Shown: positions 25,328 through 34,767 of the stretch, in pieces | Layout: every line of letters starts with the position of its first letter | How positions within the stretch are numbered: position 1 is the stretch's first letter | DNA from: Escherichia marmotae | Lineage (GTDB): Bacteria > Pseudomonadota > Gammaproteobacteria > Enterobacterales > Enterobacteriaceae | Length of the DNA: 64,000 nt | Reading direction: 5' to 3' | Assembly (NCBI RefSeq): GCF_002900365.1 | Contig: NZ_CP025979.1 | Location: forward strand, 4,092,001 to 4,156,000 | The notes under the pieces: generated by a model | Database searches by the model: none | Seen by the model: the letters and a program-made list of their open reading frames with translations, nothing else | What the model was told of the DNA's origin: nothing | Program-made: the position numbers and the translations under genes

Positions 25328-25906
25328 ATGTCTATACAGAACGAAATGCCTGGTTACAACGAGATGAACCAGTATCTGAACCAACAAGGGACAGGTCTGA
25401 CCCCTGCTGAAATGCATGGTTTAATCAGCGGGATGCTTTGCGGTGGCAATGATGACAGCTCATGGCTGCCGCTGCTTCATGACCTGACGAACGAAGGCAT
25501 GGCTTTCGGTCATGAGCTGGCACAGGCATTGCGTAAAATGCACTCTGCTACCAGCGATGCCCTGCAAGATGACGGCTTCCTTTTTCAGCTTTATCTGCCT
25601 GATGGCGATGATGTCAGCGTTTTCGATCGCGCTGATGCACTGGCAGGCTGGGTAAATCACTTCCTGCTTGGTCTTGGCGTCACACAACCGAAGCTCGACA
25701 AAGTGACCGGTGAAACCGGTGAAGCTATTGACGATTTGCGTAACATTGCACAACTGGGCTACGACGAAGACGAAGATCAGGAAGAGCTGGAAATGTCCCT
25801 CGAAGAGATCATTGAATACGTTCGTGTTGCTGCGCTGTTATGTCACGACACCTTTACCCATCCGCAACCGACCGCGCCAGAAGTACAAAAGCCGACTCTA
25901 CACTAA
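25328..25906 (+). CDS. ygfB: UPF0149 protein YgfB
   Basis: 192 residues from ATG 25328 (MSIQNEMPGYNEM), chosen over an ATG two codons upstream by homology. It is an acidic, mostly helical UPF0149 family protein with the typical LTPAEMHGLISGMLCGG motif near residue 24 and an acidic stretch GYDEDEDQEELEMS near 150. Its function in E. coli is not established. First gene of the pepP-ubiH-ubiI run. Confidence 0.93.
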   Translation: MSIQNEMPGYNEMNQYLNQQGTGLTPAEMHGLISGMLCGGNDDSSWLPLLHDLTNEGMAFGHELAQALRKMHSATSDALQDDGFLFQLYLPDGDDVSVFDRADALAGWVNHFLLGLGVTQPKLDKVTGETGEAIDDLRNIAQLGYDEDEDQEELEMSLEEIIEYVRVAALLCHDTFTHPQPTAPEVQKPTLH

Positions 25907-25931
25907 AAACAAAAAACGTAAGGAGAGTGTT

Positions 25932-27257
25932 ATGAGTGAGATATCTCAGCAAGAATTTCAGCGCCGCCGCCAGGCTTTACTGGCGCAAATGCAACCTGCC
26001 AGCGCCGCGCTGATTTTCGCAGCGCCAGAAGTGACCCGTAGCGCCGACAGCGAATATCCCTATCGTCAAAACAGCGACTTCTGGTACTTCACTGGCTTTA
26101 ATGAGCCAGAAGCAGTGCTGGTGCTGATTAAAAGCGATGACACTCATAACCACAGCGTTCTGTTTAACCGCGTTCGCGACCTGACGGCAGAGATCTGGTT
26201 TGGCCGTCGCCTGGGGCAAGATGCCGCACCGGAAAAACTAGGCGTTGACCGCGCACTGGCGTTCAGCGAAATCAATCAGCAACTTTATCAACTACTTAAC
26301 GGTCTGGATGTGGTTTACCATGCCCAGGGCGAACATGCGTATGCTGATGAAATAGTGAACAGTGCACTGGAAAAACTGCGTAAAGGCTCGCGGCAAAATC
26401 TCACCGCTCCGGCAACGATGATCGACTGGCGCCCTGTTGTTCATGAAATGCGCCTGTTCAAATCGCCAGAAGAGATTGCCGTACTTCGCCGCGCTGGTGA
26501 AATCACCGCACTGGCGCACACTCGGGCGATGGAAAAATGCCGTCCAGGAATGTTTGAGTACCATCTGGAAGGCGAAATTCACCACGAATTTAACCGCCAC
26601 GGCGCACGTTATCCTTCCTACAACACCATTGTCGGCAGCGGTGAAAATGGCTGCATTTTGCATTACACCGAAAACGAGTGTGAACTGCGCGACGGCGATC
26701 TGGTGTTGATTGACGCGGGGTGTGAATATAAAGGTTACGCTGGCGATATTACCCGCACCTTCCCGGTCAATGGCAAATTCACTCAGGCACAGCGTGAAAT
26801 CTACGACATTGTGCTGGAGTCTCTTGAAACCAGTTTGCGCCTGTATCGTCCGGGAACCTCCATTCAGGAAGTCACGGGTGAAGTGGTGCGTATCATGATT
26901 AGCGGCCTGGTAAAACTGGGGATCCTGAAAGGTGACGTCGATGAACTGATCGCCCAAAATGCCCATCGTCCTTTCTTTATGCATGGCCTTAGCCACTGGT
27001 TAGGTCTGGATGTTCATGATGTGGGTGTTTATGGTCAGGATCGCTCGCGCATTCTTGAACCGGGTATGGCTTTGACCGTAGAGCCGGGGTTGTATATCGC
27101 GCCGGATGCAGATGTGCCGGAACAATATCGCGGTATCGGCATTCGTATTGAAGACGATATTGTGATTACTGAAACCGGTAACGAAAACCTCACCGCCAGC
27201 GTGGTGAAAAAGCCGGAAGAAATCGAAGCATTGATGGCGGCCGCGAGAAAGCAATGA
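25932..27257 (+). CDS. pepP: Xaa-Pro aminopeptidase
   Basis: 441 residues from ATG 25932 (MSEISQQEF), preceded by aaggagag. A manganese-dependent pita-bread metallopeptidase (M24) that removes N-terminal residues before proline. Metal-site regions visible: LVLIDAGCEYKGYAGDITR (about 255-270), HGLSHWLGLDVHD (about 350-362) and EPGLYI (about 383). Its last codon overlaps the ubiH start by 4 bp. Confidence 0.97.
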   Translation: MSEISQQEFQRRRQALLAQMQPASAALIFAAPEVTRSADSEYPYRQNSDFWYFTGFNEPEAVLVLIKSDDTHNHSVLFNRVRDLTAEIWFGRRLGQDAAPEKLGVDRALAFSEINQQLYQLLNGLDVVYHAQGEHAYADEIVNSALEKLRKGSRQNLTAPATMIDWRPVVHEMRLFKSPEEIAVLRRAGEITALAHTRAMEKCRPGMFEYHLEGEIHHEFNRHGARYPSYNTIVGSGENGCILHYTENECELRDGDLVLIDAGCEYKGYAGDITRTFPVNGKFTQAQREIYDIVLESLETSLRLYRPGTSIQEVTGEVVRIMISGLVKLGILKGDVDELIAQNAHRPFFMHGLSHWLGLDVHDVGVYGQDRSRILEPGMALTVEPGLYIAPDADVPEQYRGIGIRIEDDIVITETGNENLTASVVKKPEEIEALMAAARKQ

Positions 27258-28432
27258 GCGTAATCATCGTCGGTGGCGGCATGGCTGGCGCGACGCTGGC
27301 GCTGGCTATTTCCCGGTTAAGTCACGGGGCGCTGCCGGTACATCTGATTGAAGCGACTGCACCGGAATCACATGTTCATCCTGGCTTTGATGGCCGAGCT
27401 ATTGCGCTGGCGGCGGGCACCTGCCAGCAACTGGCGCGCATCGGCGTCTGGCAATCTCTGGCTGATTGCGCAACTGCCATCACCACTGTTCATGTCAGCG
27501 ATTGCGGTCATGCTGGATTCGTCACCCTCGCCGCAGAAGATTATCAACTGGCGGCACTGGGGCAGGTTGTTGAGTTGCACAATGTCGGGCAACGGCTGTT
27601 TACATTGTTGCGCAAAGCGCCTGGCGTGACGCTGCACTGTCCGGATCGCGTTGCTAACGTTTCTCGTACTCAGGATAACGTTGCCGTAACGCTGGAGAGT
27701 GGCGAGACGCTGACGGGGCGTGTGCTGGTTGCGGCTGATGGTACGCATTCAGCATTAGCGACCACCTGCGGCGTTGACTGGCAGCAAGAGCCTTACGAAC
27801 AACTGGCAGTGATTGCTAATGTTGCTACCTCTGTTGCGCATGAAGGCCGTGCTTTTGAGCGCTTTACGCAATATGGCCCGCTGGCGATGTTGCCGATGTC
27901 TGGCGGACGTTGTTCGCTGGTCTGGTGTCACCCGCTGGAACGGGGCGATGAGGTCATGGCGTGGAGCGACGAGACGTTTTGCCGTGAACTCCAGTCCGCT
28001 TTTGGCTGGCGTCTGGGGCAAATTACCCACGCCGGTAAACGCAGTGCTTATCCGCTGGCGTTAACCCGCGCCGCTAAACCCATTACCCATCGCACCGTGC
28101 TGGTGGGTAATGCAGCGCAAACCCTGCATCCGATTGCCGGACAAGGATTTAACCTCGGTATGCGTGATGTTATGAGCCTTGCAGAAACCCTGACTCAGGC
28201 GCAAGAACGTGGTGAAGACATTGGTGATTACGGCGTATTGTGCCGCTACCAGCAGCGTCGGCAGAGCGATCGCGAAGCGACTATCGGCGTTACGGACAGT
28301 CTGGTGCATCTTTTTGCCAACCGTTGGGTGCCGCTGGTTGTCGGGCGCAACCTCGGGCTGATGGCGATGGAATTATTCACTCCGGCACGCGATGTGCTGA
28401 CGCAGCGCACCCTCGGTTGGGTGGCGCGTTGA
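27254..28432 (+). CDS. ubiH: 2-octaprenyl-6-methoxyphenol hydroxylase
   Basis: 392 residues, a FAD monooxygenase of ubiquinone synthesis. N-terminal dinucleotide motif VGGGMAGATLALAIS, an intermediate ADGTHSAL (about 160) and the second FAD motif GNAAQTLHPIAGQGFNLG (about 285) are in place. ATGA overlap with pepP. Its neighbour ubiI encodes a homologous hydroxylase for another ring position; both require oxygen. Confidence 0.97.
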   Translation: MSVIIVGGGMAGATLALAISRLSHGALPVHLIEATAPESHVHPGFDGRAIALAAGTCQQLARIGVWQSLADCATAITTVHVSDCGHAGFVTLAAEDYQLAALGQVVELHNVGQRLFTLLRKAPGVTLHCPDRVANVSRTQDNVAVTLESGETLTGRVLVAADGTHSALATTCGVDWQQEPYEQLAVIANVATSVAHEGRAFERFTQYGPLAMLPMSGGRCSLVWCHPLERGDEVMAWSDETFCRELQSAFGWRLGQITHAGKRSAYPLALTRAAKPITHRTVLVGNAAQTLHPIAGQGFNLGMRDVMSLAETLTQAQERGEDIGDYGVLCRYQQRRQSDREATIGVTDSLVHLFANRWVPLVVGRNLGLMAMELFTPARDVLTQRTLGWVAR

Positions 28433-28454
28433 AGGCGGTTTTAAGGAATAAACA

Positions 28455-29657
28455 ATGCAAAGTGTTGATGTAGCCATTGTTGGCGGCGGCATGGTGGGGC
28501 TGGCGGTTGCCTGCGGCTTACAGGGGAGCGGCTTACGCGTCGCCGTACTGGAACAGCGTGTACCGGAACCTCTGGCGGCGGATGCACCACCACAACTGCG
28601 CGTTTCGGCTATCAATGCCGCCAGCGAAAAATTACTCATCCGTCTTGGCATCTGGCAGGACATTCTCTCCCGTAGAGCCAGTTGCTATCACGGTATGGAA
28701 GTGTGGGATAAAGACAGTTTTGGTCACATCTCTTTTGACGATCAAAGCATGGGCTATAGCCATCTTGGGCATATTGTTGAAAACGCAGTGATTCACTACG
28801 CGCTGTGGAACAAAGCGCAACAGTCGTCAGATATCACCCTGTTTGCCCCTGCAGAATTACAGCAAGTCGCCAGGGGGGAAAACGAAACCTTCCTGACGCT
28901 GAAAGACGGCAGCATGTTAACGGCGCGTCTGGTGATTGGCGCGGACGGGGCAAATTCCTGGTTGCGCAACAAAGCCGATATCCCGCTGACTTTCTGGGAT
29001 TATCAGCATCACGCGCTGGTAGCGACCATTCGTACTGAAGAACCACATGAAGCGGTGGCGCGCCAGGTTTTCCACGGTGAAGGCATTCTGGCTTTTTTGC
29101 CGCTGAGCGATCCGCATCTTTGCTCGATTGTCTGGTCATTACCTCCTCAGGAGGCGCAGCGGATGCAGCAGGCGAGCGAAGATGAATTTAATCGCGCATT
29201 AAATATCGCTTTTGATAATCGCCTGGGCTTATGCAAGGTTGAGAGCGAGCGTCAGGTGTTCCCGTTGACGGGGCGTTATGCCCGCCAGTTTGCCGCTCAC
29301 CGCCTGGCGTTGGTGGGCGACGCCGCGCATACCATTCACCCGCTGGCGGGGCAGGGGGTGAATCTCGGCTTTATGGATGCCGCAGAGCTGATTGCCGAAC
29401 TGAAACGTCTGCACCGTCAGGGCAAAGACATCGGGCAGTACATTTACTTGCGTCGCTATGAACGCAGCCGCAAGCACAGTGCGGCGCTGATGCTGGCAAG
29501 TATGCAAGGATTCCGCGATCTCTTTTCCGGAGCTAATCCGGCGAAAAAACTGCTGCGCGATATTGGTTTGAAACTGGCCGACACGCTGCCTGGCGTTAAG
29601 CCGCAGCTTATTCGTCAGGCAATGGGGTTAAATGATTTGCCTGAATGGTTGCGTTAA
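28455..29657 (+). CDS. ubiI: 2-octaprenylphenol hydroxylase
   Basis: 400 residues (formerly visC). FAD-binding VGGGMVGLAVACGL at the start, ADGANSWLR (about 165) and GDAAHTIHPLAGQGVNLG (about 295). It performs the C5 hydroxylation of the ubiquinone ring. 22 bp after ubiH; a terminator follows. Paralogue of ubiH, apparently an old tandem duplication. Confidence 0.97.
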   Translation: MQSVDVAIVGGGMVGLAVACGLQGSGLRVAVLEQRVPEPLAADAPPQLRVSAINAASEKLLIRLGIWQDILSRRASCYHGMEVWDKDSFGHISFDDQSMGYSHLGHIVENAVIHYALWNKAQQSSDITLFAPAELQQVARGENETFLTLKDGSMLTARLVIGADGANSWLRNKADIPLTFWDYQHHALVATIRTEEPHEAVARQVFHGEGILAFLPLSDPHLCSIVWSLPPQEAQRMQQASEDEFNRALNIAFDNRLGLCKVESERQVFPLTGRYARQFAAHRLALVGDAAHTIHPLAGQGVNLGFMDAAELIAELKRLHRQGKDIGQYIYLRRYERSRKHSAALMLASMQGFRDLFSGANPAKKLLRDIGLKLADTLPGVKPQLIRQAMGLNDLPEWLR

Positions 29658-29698
29658 AAATTTCTCCTCTGTTGTTTATTTGATACCCATCACACTTT

Positions 29699-29729
29699 AA
29701 TCTCCCGGTTTTTCTGTCGGGAGATTTTC
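29699..29729 (+). terminator. ubiI operon terminator
   Basis: aatctcccg and cgggagatt arms around a T-rich loop, then tttcctc, 42 bases after the ubiI stop. Confidence 0.85.
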
Positions 29730-30104
29730 CTCATTTGAAATAAACTAATTTCACCTTCAATTTCGCATTATATTTTCTAATGTTACGATTTTTTGATTTA
29801 GTGATTTTTGACATATTTTCAGTTCTTAATATTGCTTTATCCAAATTCAATTTCTTAATGCATTGTATTTATATAAAAATAAAATCAATTTTTGGTTTTT
29901 TATTCTGTTGAGATTTTTGCGTTTTTTAACCATAAGCTAATGTGATGATCAATTTTACCTTATGGTTAACCGTCTATTTCGGTGGTAAGTTCAGAGAAAA
30001 GAGAACGATTGCGTTGGGGACCGGGAGTGGCTCCGATGCTGGGTTTCGTGGTGATAATTTCACTGTGAAAAAGTTGTCAGCCCCGCTTATTCAATGAGGA
30101 CAAG
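29730..30104 (+). promoter_or_regulatory. gcvTHP regulatory region
   Basis: Long, very AT-rich stretch (29740-29940) followed by a leader up to gcvT. In E. coli this region binds Lrp, GcvA, GcvR/GcvA and PurR. A PurR-like operator is visible at 29999-30014. The AT-rich part fits multiple Lrp sites, but these are too loose to place by eye. Confidence 0.7.
29999..30014 (-). promoter_or_regulatory. PurR operator in the gcv leader
   Basis: Minus-strand acgcaatcgttctctt matches the PurR consensus acgcaaacgttttcgt at the conserved core positions. PurR repression of gcvTHP by purines is established. Confidence 0.7.
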
Positions 30105-31199
30105 ATGGCACAACAGACTCCTTTGTACGAACAACACACGCTTTGCGGCGCACGCATGGTGGATTTCCATGGCTGGATGATGCCGCTGCATTACGGTTCG
30201 CAAATCGACGAACATCATGCGGTACGAACCGATGCCGGAATGTTTGATGTGTCGCATATGACCATCGTCGATCTCCGCGGCAGCCGCACCCGGGAGTTTC
30301 TGCGTTATCTGCTGGCGAACGATGTGGCGAAGCTCACCAAAAGTGGCAAAGCGCTCTACTCCGGGATGTTGAATGCCTCTGGCGGAGTGATAGATGACCT
30401 GATCGTTTACTACTTCACTGAAGATTTCTTCCGCCTCGTTGTTAACTCCGCCACCCGCGAAAAAGACCTCTCCTGGATAACCCAACACGCTGAACCCTTC
30501 GGCATTGAAATTACCGTTCGTGATGACCTTTCCATGATTGCCGTACAAGGGCCGAATGCTCAGGTAAAAGCTGCCACACTGTTTAATGACGCCCAGCGTC
30601 AGGCGGTGGAAGGCATGAAGCCGTTCTTTGGCGTGCAGGCGGGCGATCTGTTTATTGCCACCACCGGTTATACCGGCGAAGCGGGCTATGAAATTGCGCT
30701 GCCAAATGAAAAAGCAGCAGATTTCTGGCGTGCGCTGGTGGAAGCGGGCATTAAGCCATGCGGTCTGGGTGCGCGTGATACGCTGCGTCTGGAAGCGGGC
30801 ATGAATCTTTATGGTCAGGAGATGGACGAAACCATCTCGCCGCTGGCAGCCAACATGGGCTGGACCATCGCCTGGGAACCGACTGACCGTGACTTCATCG
30901 GTCGTGAAGCCCTGGAAGTGCAGCGTGAACATGGCACAGAGAAACTGGTTGGTCTGGTGATGACCGAAAAAGGTGTGCTGCGTAATGAACTGCCGGTGCG
31001 TTTTACCGACGCGCAGGGTAATCAGCATGAAGGCATTATTACCAGCGGGACTTTCTCCCCAACGCTGGGTTACAGCATTGCGCTGGCGCGTGTGCCGGAA
31101 GGCATTGGCGAAACGGCGATTGTGCAAATTCGCAACCGTGAAATGCCGGTAAAAGTGACTAAACCTGTTTTTGTGCGTAACGGCAAAGCCGTCGCGTGA
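30105..31199 (+). CDS. gcvT: Glycine cleavage system T protein (aminomethyltransferase)
   Basis: 364 residues. Takes the aminomethyl group from lipoyl-GcvH and passes the carbon to tetrahydrofolate, releasing ammonia. The family start HMV-type [12 protein letters not shown] (about 20), MFDVSHMT (about 47) and the folate-site [20 protein letters not shown] (about 225-244) are present. The C-terminal barrel resembles YgfZ, encoded later in the window. First gene of gcvTHP, 23 bp before gcvH. Confidence 0.98.
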
Positions 31200-31222
31200 T
31201 TTACTTTTTTGGAGATTGATTG

Positions 31223-31612
31223 ATGAGCAACGTACCAGCAGAACTGAAATACAGCAAAGAACACGAATGGCTGCGTAAAGAAGCTGACGGCACTTACACC
31301 GTTGGCATCACCGAGCATGCTCAGGAACTGTTAGGCGATATGGTGTTTGTTGACCTGCCGGAAGTGGGCGCAACGGTAAGCGCGGGCGATGACTGCGCGG
31401 TTGCCGAATCAGTAAAAGCGGCGTCAGACATTTATGCGCCAGTAAGTGGTGAAATCGTAGCGGTGAACGACGCACTGAGCGACTCCCCGGAGCTGGTAAA
31501 CAGCGAGCCATACACTGGCGGCTGGATCTTTAAAATCAAAGCCAGCGATGAAAGCGAACTGGAATCACTGCTGGACGCCACCGCATACGAAGCATTGTTA
31601 GAAGACGAGTAA
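31223..31612 (+). CDS. gcvH: Glycine cleavage system H protein
   Basis: 129 residues from ATG 31223 after ggaga. Small lipoylated carrier; the lipoyl lysine lies in VAESVKAASDIYAPVSGE, near residue 64. It shuttles the aminomethyl group between GcvP and GcvT. A TTG one codon upstream is in frame but the ATG is better spaced. Confidence 0.98.
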   Translation: MSNVPAELKYSKEHEWLRKEADGTYTVGITEHAQELLGDMVFVDLPEVGATVSAGDDCAVAESVKAASDIYAPVSGEIVAVNDALSDSPELVNSEPYTGGWIFKIKASDESELESLLDATAYEALLEDE

Positions 31613-31620
31613 TAGCTTTA

Positions 31621-31693
31621 TCCCTCTTCTTTGGGAGAGGGGCAGGGTGAGGAAAATTTACGCCTCACCCTTACTCTCTTCGCAAGAAGGGAG
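31621..31693. repeat. Long imperfect inverted repeat between gcvH and gcvP
   Basis: Outer arms tccctcttct and aagaaggga and inner arms agggtgagg and cctcaccct can fold into one hairpin of about 70 bases around aaaatttacg. It resembles other intergenic repeat units of E. coli and may set the relative levels of the two mRNAs' parts. Confidence 0.6.
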
Positions 31694-31730
31694 GTTCACA
31701 ATTCACTGCACGTTTCAGGAACCATCGCTC

Positions 31731-34604
31731 ATGACACAGACGTTAAGCCAGCTTGAAAACAGCGGCGCTTTTATTGAACGCCATATCGGACCGGACGCCG
31801 CGCAACAGCAAGAAATGCTGAATGCCGTTGGCGCACAATCGTTAAACGCGCTGATCGGCCAGATTGTGCCGAAAGATATTCAGCTTGCGACCCCGCCGCA
31901 GGTTGGCGCACCGGCGACCGAATACGCCGCGCTGGCGGAACTCAAGGCTATTGCCAGTCGCAATAAACGCTTCACGTCTTACATCGGCATGGGTTACACC
32001 GCCGTGCAGTTGCCGCCGGTTATTCTGCGCAACATGCTGGAAAATCCGGGCTGGTATACCGCGTATACCCCGTATCAGCCTGAAGTCTCCCAGGGCCGCC
32101 TCGAAGCCCTGCTCAACTTCCAGCAGGTAACGTTGGATCTGACCGGGCTGGATATGGCTTCGGCGTCTCTGCTGGACGAAGCTACTGCTGCCGCTGAAGC
32201 AATGGCGATGGCTAAACGCGTCAGCAAACTGAAAAATGCCAATCGCTTCTTCGTTGCTTCTGACGTTCATCCGCAAACGCTGGATGTGGTTCGCACCCGT
32301 GCAGAAACCTTTGGTTTTGAAGTGATTGTCGATGACGCGCAAAAAGTGCTCGATCATCAGGAAGTGTTCGGCGTGCTGTTACAGCAGGTTGGCACTACCG
32401 GTGAAATCCACGATTACACAACGCTTATCAGCGAACTGAAATCACGCAAAATTGTGGTCAGTGTTGCCGCTGACATTATGGCACTGGTGCTGCTTACTGC
32501 ACCGGGCAAACAGGGTGCGGATATTGTCTTTGGTTCGGCGCAACGCTTCGGTGTGCCGATGGGCTACGGTGGCCCGCACGCGGCCTTCTTTGCGGCGAAA
32601 GATGAATATAAACGTTCTATGCCGGGCCGTATTATTGGTGTATCGAAAGATGCCGCAGGCAATACCGCGCTGCGAATGGCGATGCAGACTCGCGAACAAC
32701 ATATTCGCCGCGAGAAAGCGAACTCCAACATTTGTACTTCCCAGGTACAGCTGGCAAACATCGCCAGCCTGTATGCCGTTTATCACGGTCCGGTTGGCCT
32801 GAAACGCATCGCTAACCGCATTCATCGTCTGACCGATATTCTGGCTGCTGGCCTGCAACAAAAAGGTCTGAAGCTGCGCCATGCGTACTATTTCGACACG
32901 TTGTGTGTAGACGTAGCCGACAAAGCAGGCGTGCTGGCGCGTGCCGAAGCGGCTGAAATCAACCTGCGTAGCGACATTCTGAACGCCGTGGGGGTCACCC
33001 TTGATGAAACCACGACGCGTGAAAACGTGATGCAGCTTTTCAGCGTGCTGCTGGGCGATAATCACGGGCTGGATATCGACACGCTGGACAAAGACGTGGC
33101 TCACGACAGCCGCTCTATCCAGCCTGCAATGTTGCGCGACGATGAAATCCTGACGCACCCGGTATTTAATCGCTACCACAGCGAAACCGAAATGATGCGC
33201 TATATGCATTCGCTGGAGCGTAAAGATCTGGCGCTGAATCAGGCGATGATCCCGCTGGGTTCCTGCACCATGAAACTGAACGCCGCCGCCGAGATGATCC
33301 CGATCACCTGGCCGGAGTTTGCTGAACTGCACCCGTTCTGCCCACCGGAGCAGGCCGAAGGTTATCAGCAGATGATTGCGCAACTGGCTGACTGGCTGGT
33401 CAAACTGACTGGTTATGACACCGTCTGTATGCAGCCGAACTCCGGTGCTCAGGGTGAATACGCGGGCCTGCTGGCGATTCGTCATTACCATGAAAGCCGC
33501 AACGAAGGGCATCGTGATATCTGCCTGATCCCGGCATCTGCCCACGGGACTAACCCAGCTTCTGCGCATATGGCGGGAATGCAGGTGGTGGTCGTGGCAT
33601 GTGATAAAAACGGCAATATCGATTTGACTGACCTGCGCGCGAAAGCGGAACAGGCTGGCGATAATCTCTCCTGCATCATGGTGACTTATCCATCCACCCA
33701 CGGTGTGTACGAAGAAACAATCCGTGAAGTGTGTGAAATCGTGCATCAGTTTGGCGGTCAGGTTTACCTTGATGGCGCAAACATGAATGCCCAGGTCGGC
33801 ATCACTTCACCGGGCTTTATTGGTGCGGACGTTTCGCACCTCAACCTGCATAAAACTTTCTGTATTCCGCACGGCGGTGGCGGCCCGGGTATGGGGCCGA
33901 TCGGCGTGAAATCGCATCTGGCACCGTTTGTGCCGGGTCATAGCGTGGTACAAATCGAAGGCATGTTAACCCGTCAGGGCGCGGTTTCTGCGGCACCGTT
34001 CGGTAGTGCATCCATTCTGCCAATCAGTTGGATGTACATTCGCATGATGGGCGCAGAAGGGCTTAAAAAAGCAAGCCAGGTAGCAATTCTTAACGCCAAC
34101 TATATTGCCAGCCGCCTGCAGGATGCCTTCCCGGTGCTGTATACCGGTCGCGATGGTCGCGTGGCGCACGAATGTATTCTCGATATTCGTCCGCTGAAAG
34201 AAGAAACCGGCATCAGCGAGCTGGATATAGCCAAACGTCTGATCGACTACGGTTTCCACGCGCCGACAATGTCATTCCCGGTTGCGGGGACGCTGATGGT
34301 GGAACCGACTGAATCCGAAAGCAAAGTGGAACTGGATCGCTTTATTGACGCGATGCTGGCTATCCGTGCGGAAATTGACCAGGTGAAAGCCGGAGTCTGG
34401 CCGCTGGAAGATAACCCGTTGATAAACGCGCCGCACATTCAGAACGAACTGGTTGCTGAGTGGGGGCATCCGTACAGCCGTGAAATTGCGGTGTTCCCGG
34501 CAGGCGTGGCAGACAAATACTGGCCGATGGTGAAACGTCTGGACGATGTTTACGGTGACCGTAACCTGTTCTGTTCCTGCGTACCGATTAGCGAATACCA
34601 GTAA
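31731..34604 (+). CDS. gcvP: Glycine decarboxylase (P protein)
   Basis: 957 residues from ATG 31731 (MTQTLSQLENSGAF); an upstream frame to 31647 is inside the repeat. PLP enzyme that decarboxylates glycine and loads the lipoyl arm of GcvH. The PLP lysine is in HLNLHKTFCIPHGGGGPG (about 703-720), and the glycine-rich loop follows. Two homologous halves, as usual for the single-chain form. A strong terminator follows. Confidence 0.98.
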   Translation: MTQTLSQLENSGAFIERHIGPDAAQQQEMLNAVGAQSLNALIGQIVPKDIQLATPPQVGAPATEYAALAELKAIASRNKRFTSYIGMGYTAVQLPPVILRNMLENPGWYTAYTPYQPEVSQGRLEALLNFQQVTLDLTGLDMASASLLDEATAAAEAMAMAKRVSKLKNANRFFVASDVHPQTLDVVRTRAETFGFEVIVDDAQKVLDHQEVFGVLLQQVGTTGEIHDYTTLISELKSRKIVVSVAADIMALVLLTAPGKQGADIVFGSAQRFGVPMGYGGPHAAFFAAKDEYKRSMPGRIIGVSKDAAGNTALRMAMQTREQHIRREKANSNICTSQVQLANIASLYAVYHGPVGLKRIANRIHRLTDILAAGLQQKGLKLRHAYYFDTLCVDVADKAGVLARAEAAEINLRSDILNAVGVTLDETTTRENVMQLFSVLLGDNHGLDIDTLDKDVAHDSRSIQPAMLRDDEILTHPVFNRYHSETEMMRYMHSLERKDLALNQAMIPLGSCTMKLNAAAEMIPITWPEFAELHPFCPPEQAEGYQQMIAQLADWLVKLTGYDTVCMQPNSGAQGEYAGLLAIRHYHESRNEGHRDICLIPASAHGTNPASAHMAGMQVVVVACDKNGNIDLTDLRAKAEQAGDNLSCIMVTYPSTHGVYEETIREVCEIVHQFGGQVYLDGANMNAQVGITSPGFIGADVSHLNLHKTFCIPHGGGGPGMGPIGVKSHLAPFVPGHSVVQIEGMLTRQGAVSAAPFGSASILPISWMYIRMMGAEGLKKASQVAILNANYIASRLQDAFPVLYTGRDGRVAHECILDIRPLKEETGISELDIAKRLIDYGFHAPTMSFPVAGTLMVEPTESESKVELDRFIDAMLAIRAEIDQVKAGVWPLEDNPLINAPHIQNELVAEWGHPYSREIAVFPAGVADKYWPMVKRLDDVYGDRNLFCSCVPISEYQ

Positions 34605-34626
34605 TTAACTGATTTGACTATCTTCT

Positions 34627-34650
34627 AAAGGCGCTTCGGCGCCTTTTTAG
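34627..34650 (+). terminator. gcvTHP terminator
   Basis: aaaggcgc-ttcg-gcgccttt followed by ttag; compact stem with a stable tetraloop. Confidence 0.92.
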
Positions 34651-34767
34651 TTTGTTAATAAGGTGCGCTTTGTGTGTCGGATGAAGCGTAAATACAAAAT
34701 CTTGGAGTTCAATATATGACAGGAGCTCCAGGCCTGATGAGCGGGGCGCATCAGGCACATCGGCTAA

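Noticed and set aside
32442..33746. 434-codon open frame antisense to gcvP
   Set aside because: Shadow of gcvP, with no start signal or recognisable domain.
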